Shown here one piece after another: positions 38,840-49,154 of a stretch of 64,000 bases of DNA. The position numbers and the translations under genes are program-made. Numbering within the stretch: the stretch's first letter is position 1; each line of letters starts with the position of its first letter. The stretch is from positions 1 to 64,000 of the forward strand of contig NZ_JAGGJY010000004.1 of assembly GCF_017873245.1 (NCBI RefSeq), given 5' to 3'. Source of the stretch: Clostridium tertium (GTDB lineage: Bacteria > Bacillota > Clostridia > Clostridiales > Clostridiaceae). A model generated the notes under the pieces. That model ran no database searches and was not told the DNA's origin. It saw nothing but the letters and a program-made list of their open reading frames with translations.

Positions 38840-40213
38840 TTGTCTTTTGATTTAAGCAAAGATATAAATAAGAAAGTTCATTTTATAGGTATTGGCGGAA
38901 TTAGTATGAGCGGACTTGCTGCTGTTTTACTAACAAAAGGGTTTAAGGTATCGGGTTCAGATTCTAAAGAATCTGAAATTACTAATAAATTAAAATCTGA
39001 AGGTGCTGAAATTTACATAGGTCATGATAAAGGTAACTTGAAAGATGTTGACTTAGTAGTTTATACAGCTGCTATTCCATCAGATAATCCAGAAATAATT
39101 GAAGCAAAGGATAAAAATATCGATCTTATGGATAGAGCCGAGTTTTTAGGTTTAATAATGAAAGGCCACAAATACAATGTTGCTATATCAGGTACACATG
39201 GAAAAACTACTTGTACATCAATGCTTTCACATGTTACTTTAAAAGCTGACTTAGATCCTACAATATTAGTTGGTGGGGAACTAGATGTAATTGATGGTAA
39301 CTTCAAAATAGGAAATAGTGAATATTTCATAACAGAGGCCTGCGAATATAAGGAATCATTTTTAAAATTTTATCCATATATAGGAGTTATTTTAAATATA
39401 GATGCAGACCACTTAGATTATTATAGAGATTTAAATCATATAAAAGAAACTTTTGAAAAGTTCTCAAACATAATACCAAGTGATGGATATTTAATAGGTT
39501 ATTGTGAAGATGAAAATGTAAATGAAATATTAAATAAAGCAAAGTGTAACACAATTAGTTATGGTATAAATAAAGGCGATGTAAGAGCTACAAATATATC
39601 TTTTGATAATAAAGGTCGCGCGAGCTTTACTGTATGTAAGGATAATGATGAATTGTTCGATGTAACTTTAAATACTACTGGTAAGCACAATATATTAAAT
39701 GCTTTATCAACTATCTGTGTTGGATTAATATTTAATATACCTTATACTTCAATAATAGAAGGATTAAGAGAATGTAAGGGTGCACATAAAAGATTCGAAT
39801 ATAAAGGTGAATTCAATGGAGCTACAATAATTGATGATTATGCTCATCATCCTGTTGAAATTAAAGCTACTTTAGATACAGCAACAATAATACCTCATAA
39901 AAATATTTATGCTGTATTCCAACCACATACTTATACAAGAACAAAAACTCTATTTGAAGATTTTACTGAATGCTTCTCAGAGGTAGACGAACTATTGCTT
40001 ATGGATATTTATGCAGCAAGAGAAAAAGATACTGGTATAGTAAACTCAGAACAACTTGGAGATGCAATAAGAGCTAAGGGGATTAAATGTACTAATATTC
40101 ATAGCCATGAACAGGCTGCAAATTATTTAAAAAATGTAGTTTCTAATGATGATATTATTCTAACCATCGGCGCTGGAGACGTAGTAAAAGTTGCCGATAT
40201 AATATTAAAATAA
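38840..40213 (+). CDS. murC: UDP-N-acetylmuramate--L-alanine ligase
   Basis: First amino-acid addition of peptidoglycan precursor synthesis. N-terminal [11 protein letters not shown] nucleotide-binding motif, ATP-binding [11 protein letters not shown], and Mur ligase motifs [16 protein letters not shown] and [10 protein letters not shown] choose the TTG at 38840 (457 residues, normal for clostridial Mur[21 protein letters not shown]) because AAGGGG lies seven bases before it; the frame also extends 20 codons upstream but without a ribosome site. Divergent from purR, away from any dcw cluster. Confidence 0.95.
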   Translation: MSFDLSKDINKKVHFIGIGGISMSGLAAVLLTKGFKVSGSDSKESEITNKLKSEGAEIYIGHDKGNLKDVDLVVYTAAIPSDNPEIIEAKDKNIDLMDRAEFLGLIMKGHKYNVAISGTHGKTTCTSMLSHVTLKADLDPTILVGGELDVIDGNFKIGNSEYFITEACEYKESFLKFYPYIGVILNIDADHLDYYRDLNHIKETFEKFSNIIPSDGYLIGYCEDENVNEILNKAKCNTISYGINKGDVRATNISFDNKGRASFTVCKDNDELFDVTLNTTGKHNILNALSTICVGLIFNIPYTSIIEGLRECKGAHKRFEYKGEFNGATIIDDYAHHPVEIKATLDTATIIPHKNIYAVFQPHTYTRTKTLFEDFTECFSEVDELLLMDIYAAREKDTGIVNSEQLGDAIRAKGIKCTNIHSHEQAANYLKNVVSNDDIILTIGAGDVVKVADIILK

Positions 40214-40257
40214 TTGTCATTTAAAATTTAACTTATATTATTGTTTTATTAGCAAAT

Positions 40258-40320
40258 ACTATAGGAAGCAGACTTATATGAATTTTTTTATATAAATCTA
40301 CTTCTTATAGTTTTCTTTTT
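40258..40320 (+). terminator. murC terminator
   Basis: Imperfect 22-base arms (ACTATAGGAAGC... and ...CTTCTTATAGT) with an AT-rich loop, then TTTTCTTTTT. Confidence 0.65.
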
Positions 40321-40483
40321 GCCATCTTTTGACTAATACACTAATAATATTGATATTATTTGGTTTTTATGTTTATTTTTGAACAAGTTTATTTTATAAT
40401 TTACAAGACTATAAGTACTATTCTATAATTTTTTTATTGTTTAAAATCTTATATAGTACAAATATTAAAGTAGAGGTGATTTT

Positions 40484-41302
40484 ATGGATTTATCAAATAA
40501 GATTAAAAACGCTGCAGATTTTATAATGGAAAAATCTAAATACAAACCAGAAATCGGTTTAATTTTAGGTTCAGGATTAGGCTCATTAGCTGACTCTATA
40601 GAAAGCCCTGAATTTTACCCTTATGAGGAACTTCCTCACTTTCCAATATCAACAGTTGAAGGTCATGCTGGAAGATTAGTTATTGGTATGTTAAATGGAA
40701 AATGTGTTGTTGCAATGCAAGGAAGATTCCATTACTATGAAGGATATTCTTATAATGAAGTTACTTTTCCAGTTAGAGTAATGAAATTACTTGGAGTTGA
40801 AAAATTAATTGTTACTAATGCTGCTGGAGCAGTAAATACAAGCTTTAAGCCTGGAGATTTAATGCTTATAAATGATCATATTAACTTCTCTGGAGATAAT
40901 CCGCTAATAGGTGCCAATCTTAAAGAATTCGGTCCTAGATTCCCGGATATGTCAAATGCATACAACCCAGAATTAATAAACAGAGCTTTAAACGTGGCTA
41001 AAGACTTAAATATAGATATAAAACAAGGTGTTTATATGATGTTTAGTGGCCCAACATATGAAACTCCTGCTGAAGTAAGAATGGCAAGAATACTTGGTGG
41101 AGATGCAGTAGGTATGTCTACAGCACCTGAAGTAATCATAGCAAATCATTCTGGAATGAAGGTTTTAGGTATTTCTTGCTTAACTAACATGGCTGCTGGA
41201 ATACTAGAACAACCTTTAAACCATGAAGAAGTAGTAGAAACTTCTAATATGGTTAAGGAAAAATTCACTACATTTATGAATAAAATAATTGAAGTAATCT
41301 AA
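40484..41302 (+). CDS. punA: Purine nucleoside phosphorylase
   Basis: Splits (deoxy)inosine and guanosine to base and sugar phosphate. 272 residues, trimeric PNP type: LILGSGLGSLADSI phosphate loop, VVAMQGRFHYYEGY, TNAAGAVN, and the base-binding SGPTYETPAEVRMARILGGDAVGMST. AGAGGTG precedes the ATG. Followed 61 bases later by the nucleoside transporter, so uptake and breakdown of nucleosides are coupled. Confidence 0.95.
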   Translation: MDLSNKIKNAADFIMEKSKYKPEIGLILGSGLGSLADSIESPEFYPYEELPHFPISTVEGHAGRLVIGMLNGKCVVAMQGRFHYYEGYSYNEVTFPVRVMKLLGVEKLIVTNAAGAVNTSFKPGDLMLINDHINFSGDNPLIGANLKEFGPRFPDMSNAYNPELINRALNVAKDLNIDIKQGVYMMFSGPTYETPAEVRMARILGGDAVGMSTAPEVIIANHSGMKVLGISCLTNMAAGILEQPLNHEEVVETSNMVKEKFTTFMNKIIEVI

Positions 41303-41363
41303 CTTCAATTAAAGTAAATCATATACATAAGAAGAAATTGAGATAAACAAAGGAGAAATTAAA

Positions 41364-42584
41364 TTGAATAGATTTGTTGGAATAATAGGAGTTATAGTTA
41401 TAATTGGAATAGCCTTTTTGCTGTCTGAAAACAAAAAGAAAATCAATTGGAAGCTAGTAATAGCTGGATTAGGCTTACAAATAGTATTTGCAATATTGAT
41501 CTTAAAAGTTCCAGTTGGTAGAACAATTTTTGAAGGTGCAAGTAGTGCAATAACAAAATTATTAGATTTTACTAAGGAAGGAACAGATTTTTTATTTGGT
41601 CCACTTGCTGACACTAATGGAATAGGATTTGTATGGGTTGTTCAAATATTACCTACGATAATATTCTTTTCTGCATTAATGGGAGTACTATACTACCTTG
41701 GAGTAATGCAATTTATAGTTAAATTTATTGCTAAGTTCATTGGAAAACTACTTGGAACTAGTGGTTCTGAAACTTTAAGTGCAGTTGGTAATATTTTTCT
41801 TGGTCAAACAGAGGCACCACTTCTTGTTAAACCTTTTGTTAAAGATATGACTAGATCAGAGCTTTTAGCTATAATGGTTGGTGGAATGGCTACTGTTGCT
41901 GGTGGCGTTATGGCAGGCTATGTTGCAATGGGTGTAAATGCAGGCCATTTATTAGCTGCAAGCATTATGGCTGCTCCTGCGGGATTAATACTTGCAAAAA
42001 TTTTAGTTCCAGAAACAGAAGAAAGTAAAACTAAAAACTCAACTGATATCTCAGTTGAAAATACAGCTTCTAATATCGTTGAGGCTGCTGCCAATGGAGC
42101 AAGTGATGGGCTAGGATTAGCATTAAATGTTGCTGCTATGTTACTTGCATTTATAGCATTATTAGCCCTTATTAATTTTATAATTGGAGCTATTGGAGGT
42201 TTATTTGGATTCCCAGAATTAAGTTTTCAGTGGATTCTAGGAAAGTTATTCTCCCCATTAGCTTTTGTTATGGGAGTTCCTACTGTTGATATATCAGCAG
42301 CTGGAAGTTTACTTGGTCAAAAAATAATATTAAACGAATTTGTTGCTTATTCTGAACTTGCAAATTTAATAACTCTTGATGTATTACAACCAAAAACTGT
42401 AATGATATTAACATATGCATTATGTGGATTTGCCAACTTTAGTTCTATAGCAATACAAATAGCAGGTATAGGTGGTTTAGCTCCTGATAAAAAGGGAACT
42501 ATTGCAAAACTAGGATTTAAGGCTCTTATTGGTGGGGTACTTGCTACATGCTTAACTGCAACTATAGCAGGTATATTATTTTAA
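41364..42584 (+). CDS. nupC: Concentrative nucleoside transporter NupC
   Basis: 406-residue CNT-family cation/nucleoside symporter with about ten membrane spans. Signature NIFLGQTEAPLLVKPFV near 145-160, MATVAGGVMAGYV, and GFANFSSIAIQIAGIG. The start is TTG with AAAGGAG eight bases ahead. With punA it forms a nucleoside-salvage operon; the hpt gene elsewhere in the window would reuse the bases. Confidence 0.94.
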   Translation: MNRFVGIIGVIVIIGIAFLLSENKKKINWKLVIAGLGLQIVFAILILKVPVGRTIFEGASSAITKLLDFTKEGTDFLFGPLADTNGIGFVWVVQILPTIIFFSALMGVLYYLGVMQFIVKFIAKFIGKLLGTSGSETLSAVGNIFLGQTEAPLLVKPFVKDMTRSELLAIMVGGMATVAGGVMAGYVAMGVNAGHLLAASIMAAPAGLILAKILVPETEESKTKNSTDISVENTASNIVEAAANGASDGLGLALNVAAMLLAFIALLALINFIIGAIGGLFGFPELSFQWILGKLFSPLAFVMGVPTVDISAAGSLLGQKIILNEFVAYSELANLITLDVLQPKTVMILTYALCGFANFSSIAIQIAGIGGLAPDKKGTIAKLGFKALIGGVLATCLTATIAGILF

Positions 42585-42617
42585 ATAAAAATCTTAAAAT
42601 TAACTATGAAATTTATT

Positions 42618-42655
42618 AAAGAGGTGTATCAAATATGTTTGATGCACCTCTTTAA
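42618..42655. terminator. Bidirectional terminator between nupC and the M24 peptidase
   Basis: AAAGAGGTGTATCAAA/TTTGATGCACCTCTTT stem, just in front of the convergent gene's stop. Confidence 0.8.
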
Positions 42656-42656
42656 T

Positions 42657-43733
42657 TTAGATTATAGTTATATCCTTTGTTACTGAATTTAAAACTTCAC
42701 ATCCATCTTTAGTTACTAATACTAAGTCTTCTATTCTTACACCAAAGTCATCCTTTAAATATATTCCTGGTTCAATTGAAAATATCATTCCAGCTTTAAT
42801 TTCCTCATGATTTGATGAACTAACGTCTCCAAAATCATGATCTTCTATTCCAATACTGTGCCCTGTTCTGTGAGTAAAATATTCTCCATAACCAGCATAT
42901 TCAATATAATCTCTTGCTGCCTTATCTATATCGGAGAACTTCATTCCTTCTTTAACCTTACTTATAGCATTTAAATTTGCTTCTTTAACTATATTATAAA
43001 TTTTTGCATGTCTTTCACTTGGTGCTTCACCAAAAAATACAGTTCTAGTCATATCTGAACAATATGAATTATATACTCCACCTATATCTATAACTATGCT
43101 ATGTCCCTTTTTTATAGTATCATTGCTAGAATGATGATGGGGATCTGCTCCATTAGGGCTAACAGCAATTATTGGCGAAAATGAAAATTCATTTACTCCA
43201 TGCTTTTCATATAAATCTACTAATAAATTAGCATAATACTTCTCTGTCTCTCCCTCTTCTAATCTGTTCCATAATTCACGCATAACTTTATCATTTATTT
43301 TTGAAGATTTTTTCATCAATGCAATTTCTTCTTCATCCTTTATCATTCTTAATCTATCAATAATAGGTGATGAATTAACGAAAGCTTTTGCCCCTTTATT
43401 ATCCATAAGTTTTATTAAGAAATGTGCAGGCCAATTTTTATCCACACCTAATGTACTTTCTTTATCCACAATTGTGCATAATATTTTTATTGGATCTTCA
43501 ATGTCTGTGTACCAAACTAAATCTACTCCTAGGTCTTCATATATAGGAAATAGCTTATTAACTACAAGTTTATGATTTCCTTTTGTATTTAAATATAATG
43601 CTATCATTCTTTCTCCAGGAGAAAACCACTTTCCAGTTAAATAAAAAATAGCTGGAGGAGATGATATAATCATTTGATTTAATCCTTGCTCTTCCATCGC
43701 TTTTAAAACATTGTTGACTCTATTTAATTTCAT
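42657..43733 (-). CDS. M24 family metallopeptidase (Xaa-Pro dipeptidase/aminopeptidase type)
   Basis: 358 residues. Creatinase-like N-terminal domain (to about 125), then the pita-bread domain with the five metal ligands: Asp216 and Asp227 (VIDIGG...CSDMTRT), His292 (HRTGHSIGIEDHD), Glu321 (FSIEPGIY) and Glu335 (VRIEDLVLV). Cytoplasmic release or cleavage at Xaa-Pro is expected; the exact specificity cannot be told from sequence. Monocistronic, convergent with nupC. Confidence 0.88.
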   Translation of the reverse strand: MKLNRVNNVLKAMEEQGLNQMIISSPPAIFYLTGKWFSPGERMIALYLNTKGNHKLVVNKLFPIYEDLGVDLVWYTDIEDPIKILCTIVDKESTLGVDKNWPAHFLIKLMDNKGAKAFVNSSPIIDRLRMIKDEEEIALMKKSSKINDKVMRELWNRLEEGETEKYYANLLVDLYEKHGVNEFSFSPIIAVSPNGADPHHHSSNDTIKKGHSIVIDIGGVYNSYCSDMTRTVFFGEAPSERHAKIYNIVKEANLNAISKVKEGMKFSDIDKAARDYIEYAGYGEYFTHRTGHSIGIEDHDFGDVSSSNHEEIKAGMIFSIEPGIYLKDDFGVRIEDLVLVTKDGCEVLNSVTKDITII

Positions 43734-44022
43734 ATACTTTACCTCCTAATTTTTTTCTATAAATATAATATACCTCATCATATAAATAATATCTATTTAT
43801 AATAATATTATTAAATTTATTTATAGCAAATATTTTAAATGATATAATATATATTATGTGATTGGTATTATTAATAATTGATTTATAAATATATTTTATT
43901 TTCCTTAAATAAATCTATTTATTATAATATTATTTTTAATTATGTAGATTATTAATTAAAATATGTATATTTAAATGCAATAATAAAATTGACATTCTAT
44001 ATTTATTGAGGAGGCTTATCTT

Positions 44023-44721
44023 ATGAAAATAGCTGCAATTTCAGATATACACGGAAATATTTACTCACTAATGAAGGTATTAGAAGATATTGATGAACAA
44101 AAAGTAGATTTAGTAATTTGTCTTGGAGATTTAGTTGGCTATGGTCCTCATCCAAACGAAGTTATTGCTTTAATCAAAATAAGAGAAATTCATTGTATAA
44201 AAGGAAATTATGATGCTTCTGTAGTTGATGGTGGATTTACATTTATAAGAGATACTAGCATTAATTCCTTTGCACTCCCTTGGGCATGCGAAGAAGTTAG
44301 GGCATCAAATAAATATTATTTATCACAATTACCAACATATTTAGATTATGATATTAATGGTGTTAAAATTAAATTTACTCACGGTAGTCCAAATGCTATA
44401 AATGAATACCTATTTGAAGATAAAGAAAATACTGAAAAAGTAATGAGTAAATTAGAAGAAGATATTTTAGTTTGTGCTCATACTCATATCCCTTCCTATA
44501 AGAAATTTAATAATAAAATATTTATAAATGTAGGAAGTGTTGGTAAACCCAAAATAGGCCGTCCAAACGCAACTTATTGCATAATTAATATTGATGAAAG
44601 TAAAAATGTAGATGTTAAATTTAGAGAGTTAGAATATGAATTCAAAAGAATAGTAAAAGATTCGCAAATGCTTAATTTTCCTGCTCAATTGGTTTCTTCT
44701 TATGAAAGTGGAACTGAATAA
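44023..44721 (+). CDS. Metallophosphoesterase
   Basis: 232 residues of the calcineurin-like fold with all five motifs: SDIHGN (8-13), GDLVGYGPHPNE, KGNYD, THGSP and AHTHIP. The pattern resembles small bacterial YfcE/ApaH-related phosphoesterases; the substrate is unknown. GAGGAGG precedes the ATG. It stands alone and shares a terminator with the following convergent gene. Confidence 0.85.
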   Translation: MKIAAISDIHGNIYSLMKVLEDIDEQKVDLVICLGDLVGYGPHPNEVIALIKIREIHCIKGNYDASVVDGGFTFIRDTSINSFALPWACEEVRASNKYYLSQLPTYLDYDINGVKIKFTHGSPNAINEYLFEDKENTEKVMSKLEEDILVCAHTHIPSYKKFNNKIFINVGSVGKPKIGRPNATYCIINIDESKNVDVKFRELEYEFKRIVKDSQMLNFPAQLVSSYESGTE

Positions 44722-44725
44722 AATA

Positions 44726-44764
44726 AAAAAATTGCTACGATTTAATATCGTAGCAATTTTTTAT
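44726..44764. terminator. Bidirectional terminator
   Basis: ATTGCTACGAT/ATCGTAGCAAT stem flanked by A7 and T7, between the phosphoesterase and the convergent cytochrome b5-like gene. Confidence 0.85.
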
Positions 44765-45201
44765 TACTCTTCCCAGGTACATTTTTCCTTATAATTCATT
44801 AAACCTACTACTCTTAATTTTGATAAAATACTTTTATCTCCATCATGACAACTTTTAAAAACCTTACTATAATCAGCCCCTGCCTTAATTCCAAAATGCT
44901 TGCCATCTTTCCACTGAGGTATATCACGCATATCATATATAGTTCCATCTACTGCAATATATGCTGGCATTCCATTTTCTCCATTATATAAAGCTAATTC
45001 CGACTCAGTTAATTGAAGTAATTCACTATTTTTTTTTTTGTTATAAAAACTTACTTCTTCTAAATATGAATTAATTTGATTACAAACTCTCTCCATCACA
45101 TTCAATATATTTTCTTTGTATTCCTTTGGATATGTTACTAACATACTTTTTAGCTGATTTAATTCAATAAATTTTTCTTCTAGAAACCCCTTATAACCCA
45201 T
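44764..45201 (-). CDS. Cytochrome b5-like heme/steroid-binding domain protein
   Basis: 145 residues. The N-terminal half (to about 70) is a helical, charged region. The C-terminal half (about 75-145) carries a cytochrome b5-like domain: LTESELALYNG, AYIAVDGTIYDMRDIPQWKDGKHFG, then a GADYS and a HDGD-SIL stretch. Such stand-alone domains occur in anaerobic clostridia; heme binding is not established. Start set at 45201 because GGAGG is five bases before that ATG; another ATG lies four codons upstream but overlaps the ribosome site. No membrane anchor. Monocistronic. Confidence 0.75.
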   Translation of the reverse strand: MGYKGFLEEKFIELNQLKSMLVTYPKEYKENILNVMERVCNQINSYLEEVSFYNKKKNSELLQLTESELALYNGENGMPAYIAVDGTIYDMRDIPQWKDGKHFGIKAGADYSKVFKSCHDGDKSILSKLRVVGLMNYKEKCTWEE

Positions 45202-45247
45202 ATAATCCTCCATAAAATATTACCTAAAATTATCTTATGATTTAAAG

Positions 45248-45276
45248 TTGCAAATGTTAGTGAATTGGTGTAAAAT
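45248..45276 (+). promoter_or_regulatory. asnS/T-box promoter
   Basis: TTGCAA (45248-45253), 17 bases, TAAAAT (45271-45276), upstream of the T-box leader. Confidence 0.6.
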
Positions 45277-45282
45277 CGTAAT

Positions 45283-45620
45283 AAACATTATAAAATTTAT
45301 TACTATGATGAGAAGAGTAGCTATATGGAAGTAGTCTTAGCGAGTAAGGAATGGTGTAAGCCTTATACGAAGCCTTTAGTGAAGAACATCTCTGAGTTTC
45401 TAACCGAACAAGTGAAAATAATCACCTTACTTATTCAAGGTGTAAATTAGACTAATTAAAACTTTAGTCTCACTTAAGTAGACTTAGACGGATTCAAACC
45501 GTTATTATTTGAATGACATTACTTGTGTCAGTAGAGTGGCTATTTATATGATAGCAATCTGGGTGGTACCGCGAAATTATCCTTTCGTCCCTATTTTAGG
45601 GATGAAAGGTTTTTTATTTT
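45283..45620 (+). promoter_or_regulatory. Asparagine T-box leader of asnS
   Basis: T-box sequence GGGTGGTACCGCG at 45561-45573. Specifier AAC (Asn) at 45385-45387 in GAAG-AAC-ATCTCTGAG. Terminator CCTTTCGTCCCTA/TAGGGATGAAAGG then TTTTTT at 45581-45620. Uncharged tRNA-Asn would switch it to antitermination. The matching tRNA-Asn genes are in the same window. Confidence 0.95.
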
Positions 45621-45648
45621 ACAAAAAATTATAGTAGGAGGAACAATA

Positions 45649-47043
45649 ATGGATAAAGTAATTTTAGTAAAATCACTTTACAGAAATCAAGATGAATATT
45701 TATCTAAAGAAATAAAAATTTCTGGTTGGATAAGAACCTTAAGAGCATCAAATGCTTTTGGATTTATTGAAGTAAATGACGGTACATTTTTTAAGAATGT
45801 TCAAGTAGTTTTTGATAATAAACTTGATAACTTTAAAGATGTATCAAAATTGCCTATTAGCTCATCAATAACAGTTATAGGTACTTTAGTTGCTACTCCA
45901 GAAGCTAAGCAACCATTTGAAATTCAAGCTAAAGAAATAGTTATAGAAGGTTTATCACAATCAGACTATCCACTTCAAAAGAAAAGACATACTTTTGAAT
46001 ACCTTAGAACTATTGCTCATTTAAGACCAAGAAGTAATGCATTTTCAGCTGTATTTAGAGTACGTTCAGTAGCAGCTTATGCTATCCACAAATTCTTCCA
46101 AGAAAGAGGATTTGTTTACACTCATACTCCATTAATAACTGGAAGTGACTGTGAAGGTGCTGGAGAAATGTTTAGAGTAACTACTTTAGACCTACACAAT
46201 GTTCCAAAAACTGAAGAAGGTGCAATAGACTTTAAGCAAGATTTCTTTGGTAAAGAAAGTAACTTAACAGTATCAGGACAATTAAATGCTGAATGTTATG
46301 CTTTAGCATTTAGAAATGTTTATACTTTTGGACCTACTTTCAGAGCTGAAAATTCTAATACAGCAAGACATGCAGCTGAGTTCTGGATGATAGAACCTGA
46401 AATAGCATTTGCTGATTTACAAGATGATATGGAATTAGCTGAAGATATGCTTAAATATGTTTTAGAATATGTTTTAGCTGAATGTCCAGAAGAAATGGCT
46501 TTCTTCAATCAATTTGTTGATAAGGGTATCCTAGACAGATTAAATCATGTTATGACATCTGACTTTGGAAAAGTAACTTATACCGAAGCAGTTGAAATAT
46601 TAAAGAAAGCTGATAAGAAGTTTGAATACCCTGTTGAATGGGGAATAGATTTACAAACAGAACATGAAAGATATCTTACTGAAGAACACTTTAAGAAACC
46701 TGTATTTGTAACTGATTATCCAAAGGATATTAAAGCTTTCTATATGAGATTAAATGATGATGGAAAGACAGTTGCTGCAACAGATCTTTTAGTTCCAGGT
46801 ATAGGAGAACTTATAGGTGGTAGCCAAAGAGAAGAAAGATTAGACATCTTAACTAAGAGAATGGCTGAACTTGGACTTAAGGAAGAAGATTACTGGTGGT
46901 ATCTAGAGCTTAGAAAATATGGAGAAACTAAGCACGCTGGATTTGGATTAGGATTTGAAAGACTTATTATGTATATTACAGGTATGTCAAACATCAGAGA
47001 CGTAATCCCATTCCCAAGAACTACAGGACAATCTGAATTTTAG
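45649..47043 (+). CDS. asnS: Asparagine--tRNA ligase
   Basis: 464 residues, class IIb. OB-fold anticodon-binding domain at 15-100 ([23 protein letters not shown]), motif 2 ([25 protein letters not shown]) and motif 3 ([16 protein letters not shown]), ending in the usual [11 protein letters not shown]. Discriminated from AspRS by these AsnRS motifs and by the Asn T-box. AGGAGG precedes the ATG. Confidence 0.97.
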   Translation: MDKVILVKSLYRNQDEYLSKEIKISGWIRTLRASNAFGFIEVNDGTFFKNVQVVFDNKLDNFKDVSKLPISSSITVIGTLVATPEAKQPFEIQAKEIVIEGLSQSDYPLQKKRHTFEYLRTIAHLRPRSNAFSAVFRVRSVAAYAIHKFFQERGFVYTHTPLITGSDCEGAGEMFRVTTLDLHNVPKTEEGAIDFKQDFFGKESNLTVSGQLNAECYALAFRNVYTFGPTFRAENSNTARHAAEFWMIEPEIAFADLQDDMELAEDMLKYVLEYVLAECPEEMAFFNQFVDKGILDRLNHVMTSDFGKVTYTEAVEILKKADKKFEYPVEWGIDLQTEHERYLTEEHFKKPVFVTDYPKDIKAFYMRLNDDGKTVAATDLLVPGIGELIGGSQREERLDILTKRMAELGLKEEDYWWYLELRKYGETKHAGFGLGFERLIMYITGMSNIRDVIPFPRTTGQSEF

Positions 47044-47045
47044 TA

Positions 47046-47084
47046 AAAAACTCCTAGTAAATATTATATTTACTAGGAGTTTTC
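47046..47084 (+). terminator. asnS terminator
   Basis: AAACTCCTAGTAAAT/ATTTACTAGGAGTTT stem followed by a short T run. Confidence 0.75.
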
Positions 47085-47158
47085 ATATATAAAATTATAG
47101 AAGTTTTATTAAAATTATCACTTTATATACGAAATTATAAATATAAAGGAGGTTACCA

Positions 47159-47854
47159 ATGAATTATTATGAAAATACTGAAGAAAATTTAACTCTTATT
47201 TGTTCAGAATGTAAATTTTATGAGACTAAAGATTGTATTAAATCAAAATGTAACATAGGATTTGCTTTAAATGCTATAAAAGCTTCAAATCCAAATTCTA
47301 TTCAAATTATTGCTGATGGACAAAAATTAATACCAAAGAACGATACTAAATTATACAATAAAAATCTTATAGCTAAAGGTATTGCGAGTGTTTGTAAGAT
47401 ATGTAAAGAATGTAATAAAGGACATGATGATAACTGTACTATTTCTTTAGCTAGAAAGTCTTTAGAACATACTTATTTAAGTGATGATGTTGATTTTCCT
47501 GGAAGTGTTTTGATGTATTTATTTAATGTATCTAAACAAGATCAGGACCTTGCTGATAAAATAAAATCTGAGTATGATTCAATAGTTAAACAACCTAAAG
47601 AAGAGGTTGTTATGGACAAGTCTTCCGTAGCTAAAAAACACCCTATATTAGTTGATTTAAAAGAAAATCAAACTTACTTTTGGTGTACATGTGGAAAAAG
47701 TTCTAACTTACCATTTTGTAACGGTGCTCATGTTGGAACTAATTTTTCACCTTTAACTTTTACTTCTAAAAAGACTGAAAAAGCTCATTTATGTGCTTGT
47801 AATCATACTAAAAATGCACCATTTTGTGATGGATCTCATTTAAAACTAGTTTAA
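47159..47854 (+). CDS. Protein with two CDGSH iron-sulfur domains and Cys-rich N-terminus
   Basis: 231 residues. Two CDGSH-type [2Fe-2S] sites at the C-terminus: Cys176, Cys178, Cys187, His191 (FCNGAH) and Cys212, Cys214, Cys223, His227 (FCDGSH). The N-terminal half has eight more Cys in pairs (Cys15, 18, 26, 31, 79, 82, 85, 93), which could bind another cluster or zinc. No membrane segment. AGGAGG precedes the ATG. Known CDGSH proteins take part in redox or Fe-S handling; the role here is unknown. Convergent with the CLC gene. Confidence 0.85.
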   Translation: MNYYENTEENLTLICSECKFYETKDCIKSKCNIGFALNAIKASNPNSIQIIADGQKLIPKNDTKLYNKNLIAKGIASVCKICKECNKGHDDNCTISLARKSLEHTYLSDDVDFPGSVLMYLFNVSKQDQDLADKIKSEYDSIVKQPKEEVVMDKSSVAKKHPILVDLKENQTYFWCTCGKSSNLPFCNGAHVGTNFSPLTFTSKKTEKAHLCACNHTKNAPFCDGSHLKLV

Positions 47855-47899
47855 AATAATTTATAAAGGAAGTGCATAACACTTCCTTTATAAATTATT
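47855..47899. terminator. Bidirectional terminator
   Basis: 20-bp stem (AATAATTTATAAAGGAAGTG with its complement) around CATAA, overlapping the last codons of the convergent CLC gene. Confidence 0.8.
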
Positions 47900-49133
47900 T
47901 TTCTATATTCTCTAGAGATATCCCTTTATGTTTTTCTAGTCTTTTTAACTTAGGAGTAGTAATAATTTGTGCTCCATAAATCCCATTATGTCCTATTACA
48001 TAATAGCTAATAAACGCTCCAATTATATAGTAAGGAACAGCTTCTGATCCAAACAAATTAATTCCCAGCATAATTGTAGTAAGTGGAGTATTAGTAGCAC
48101 TCCCAAAAACACAAATCATCCCAATAGCTGCTAATAATGAAGGCTCTATATTAGTTAAATTACCTATAGCACCACCTAAAGAAGCTCCTATATCAAATAG
48201 CGGAGTAACCTCTCCTCCTTGGAATCCAGCTCCTAATGTTAGTATTGTTAATATTAATTTCTTTATTGGATCTAAAAGAGTTGCATTTCCTGAAAATCCA
48301 ATATCTATAAGCCAAGTACTTAATCCTTCAAACTTATATAATTTAAATAATACAATTACTAATAAAACTACTATTGAAGATATTATTGCTCTATATATAT
48401 TATTTTTTATATTTTTACTATAAAATCCTTTAACAAAATGAATGCCTTTTGCAAACATCCTTCCAAAAACTCCAAATAATATTGACGATATTATTAATAC
48501 TAATAATGTGTGCAAAGAAATACTAGGTATAGATTTTATTAAATGACTTGTATGACTTATTCCTAATGATTCTGTAACAAAATTAGCTGTATATGATCCT
48601 ATAAAACAATATATCATTGCTTCATAGCTAAGCTTTCCTATAAAACATACTTCCATACCAAAAAATGTACCAGCAAGCGGTGTTCCAAAGACTGAGCCAA
48701 ATGCAGCACTTATTCCTGACATAATTAGAATTCTTTTCTCCTTATGCTCCATTTTGAAAATGTTAGCTAATTTATTTGTCAAGGCTCCTCCTATTTGAAC
48801 CGCTGTACCTTCTCTTCCCGCTGATCCTCCAGATAAATGCGTTAATACAGTAAAAATAAATGTCAAGAATACCATTATAAATGGAACTTTTACCTCCTTA
48901 TGAACACTTTCAATAATTAAATTGTTTCCTCTATTAGATCCATTCCCATACTTTGAATATGTATATGCTGTTAATACTCCTATTATAGGAATTAAAAAAA
49001 TTATATAAGGAAATCCCTCTCTTAAGGTTGTAACGAATTCTAATGATCTTAAAAATATAGCTGATATAATTCCCATTATAATTGACACTATAATTGTACA
49101 AGTTGTTAATTTAAAAATTCTCATATTACGCAT
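47895..49133 (-). CDS. CLC-type antiporter, probable fluoride exporter (CLC-F)
   Basis: 412 residues with about ten or more membrane helices. It carries the gating Glu in SGGSAGREGTAVQIGG; the Thr after GREG (canonical Cl- CLCs have Pro) and the replacement of the GSGIP chloride motif by GNGSN (near residue 60) fit the fluoride-specific CLC-F clade. A likely fluoride riboswitch in its leader strongly supports export of F- in exchange for H+. Calling it fluoride-specific rests on these residues and the riboswitch. Monocistronic with its own promoter. Confidence 0.85.
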   Translation of the reverse strand: MRNMRIFKLTTCTIIVSIIMGIISAIFLRSLEFVTTLREGFPYIIFLIPIIGVLTAYTYSKYGNGSNRGNNLIIESVHKEVKVPFIMVFLTFIFTVLTHLSGGSAGREGTAVQIGGALTNKLANIFKMEHKEKRILIMSGISAAFGSVFGTPLAGTFFGMEVCFIGKLSYEAMIYCFIGSYTANFVTESLGISHTSHLIKSIPSISLHTLLVLIISSILFGVFGRMFAKGIHFVKGFYSKNIKNNIYRAIISSIVVLLVIVLFKLYKFEGLSTWLIDIGFSGNATLLDPIKKLILTILTLGAGFQGGEVTPLFDIGASLGGAIGNLTNIEPSLLAAIGMICVFGSATNTPLTTIMLGINLFGSEAVPYYIIGAFISYYVIGHNGIYGAQIITTPKLKRLEKHKGISLENIEK

Positions 49134-49154
49134 ACCTTTCTAATGATTAATTTC

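Noticed and set aside
40214..40483. Purine riboswitch upstream of punA
   Set aside because: I looked for the conserved loop and junction bases of the guanine/adenine aptamer and did not find them; a murC terminator occupies part of the region.
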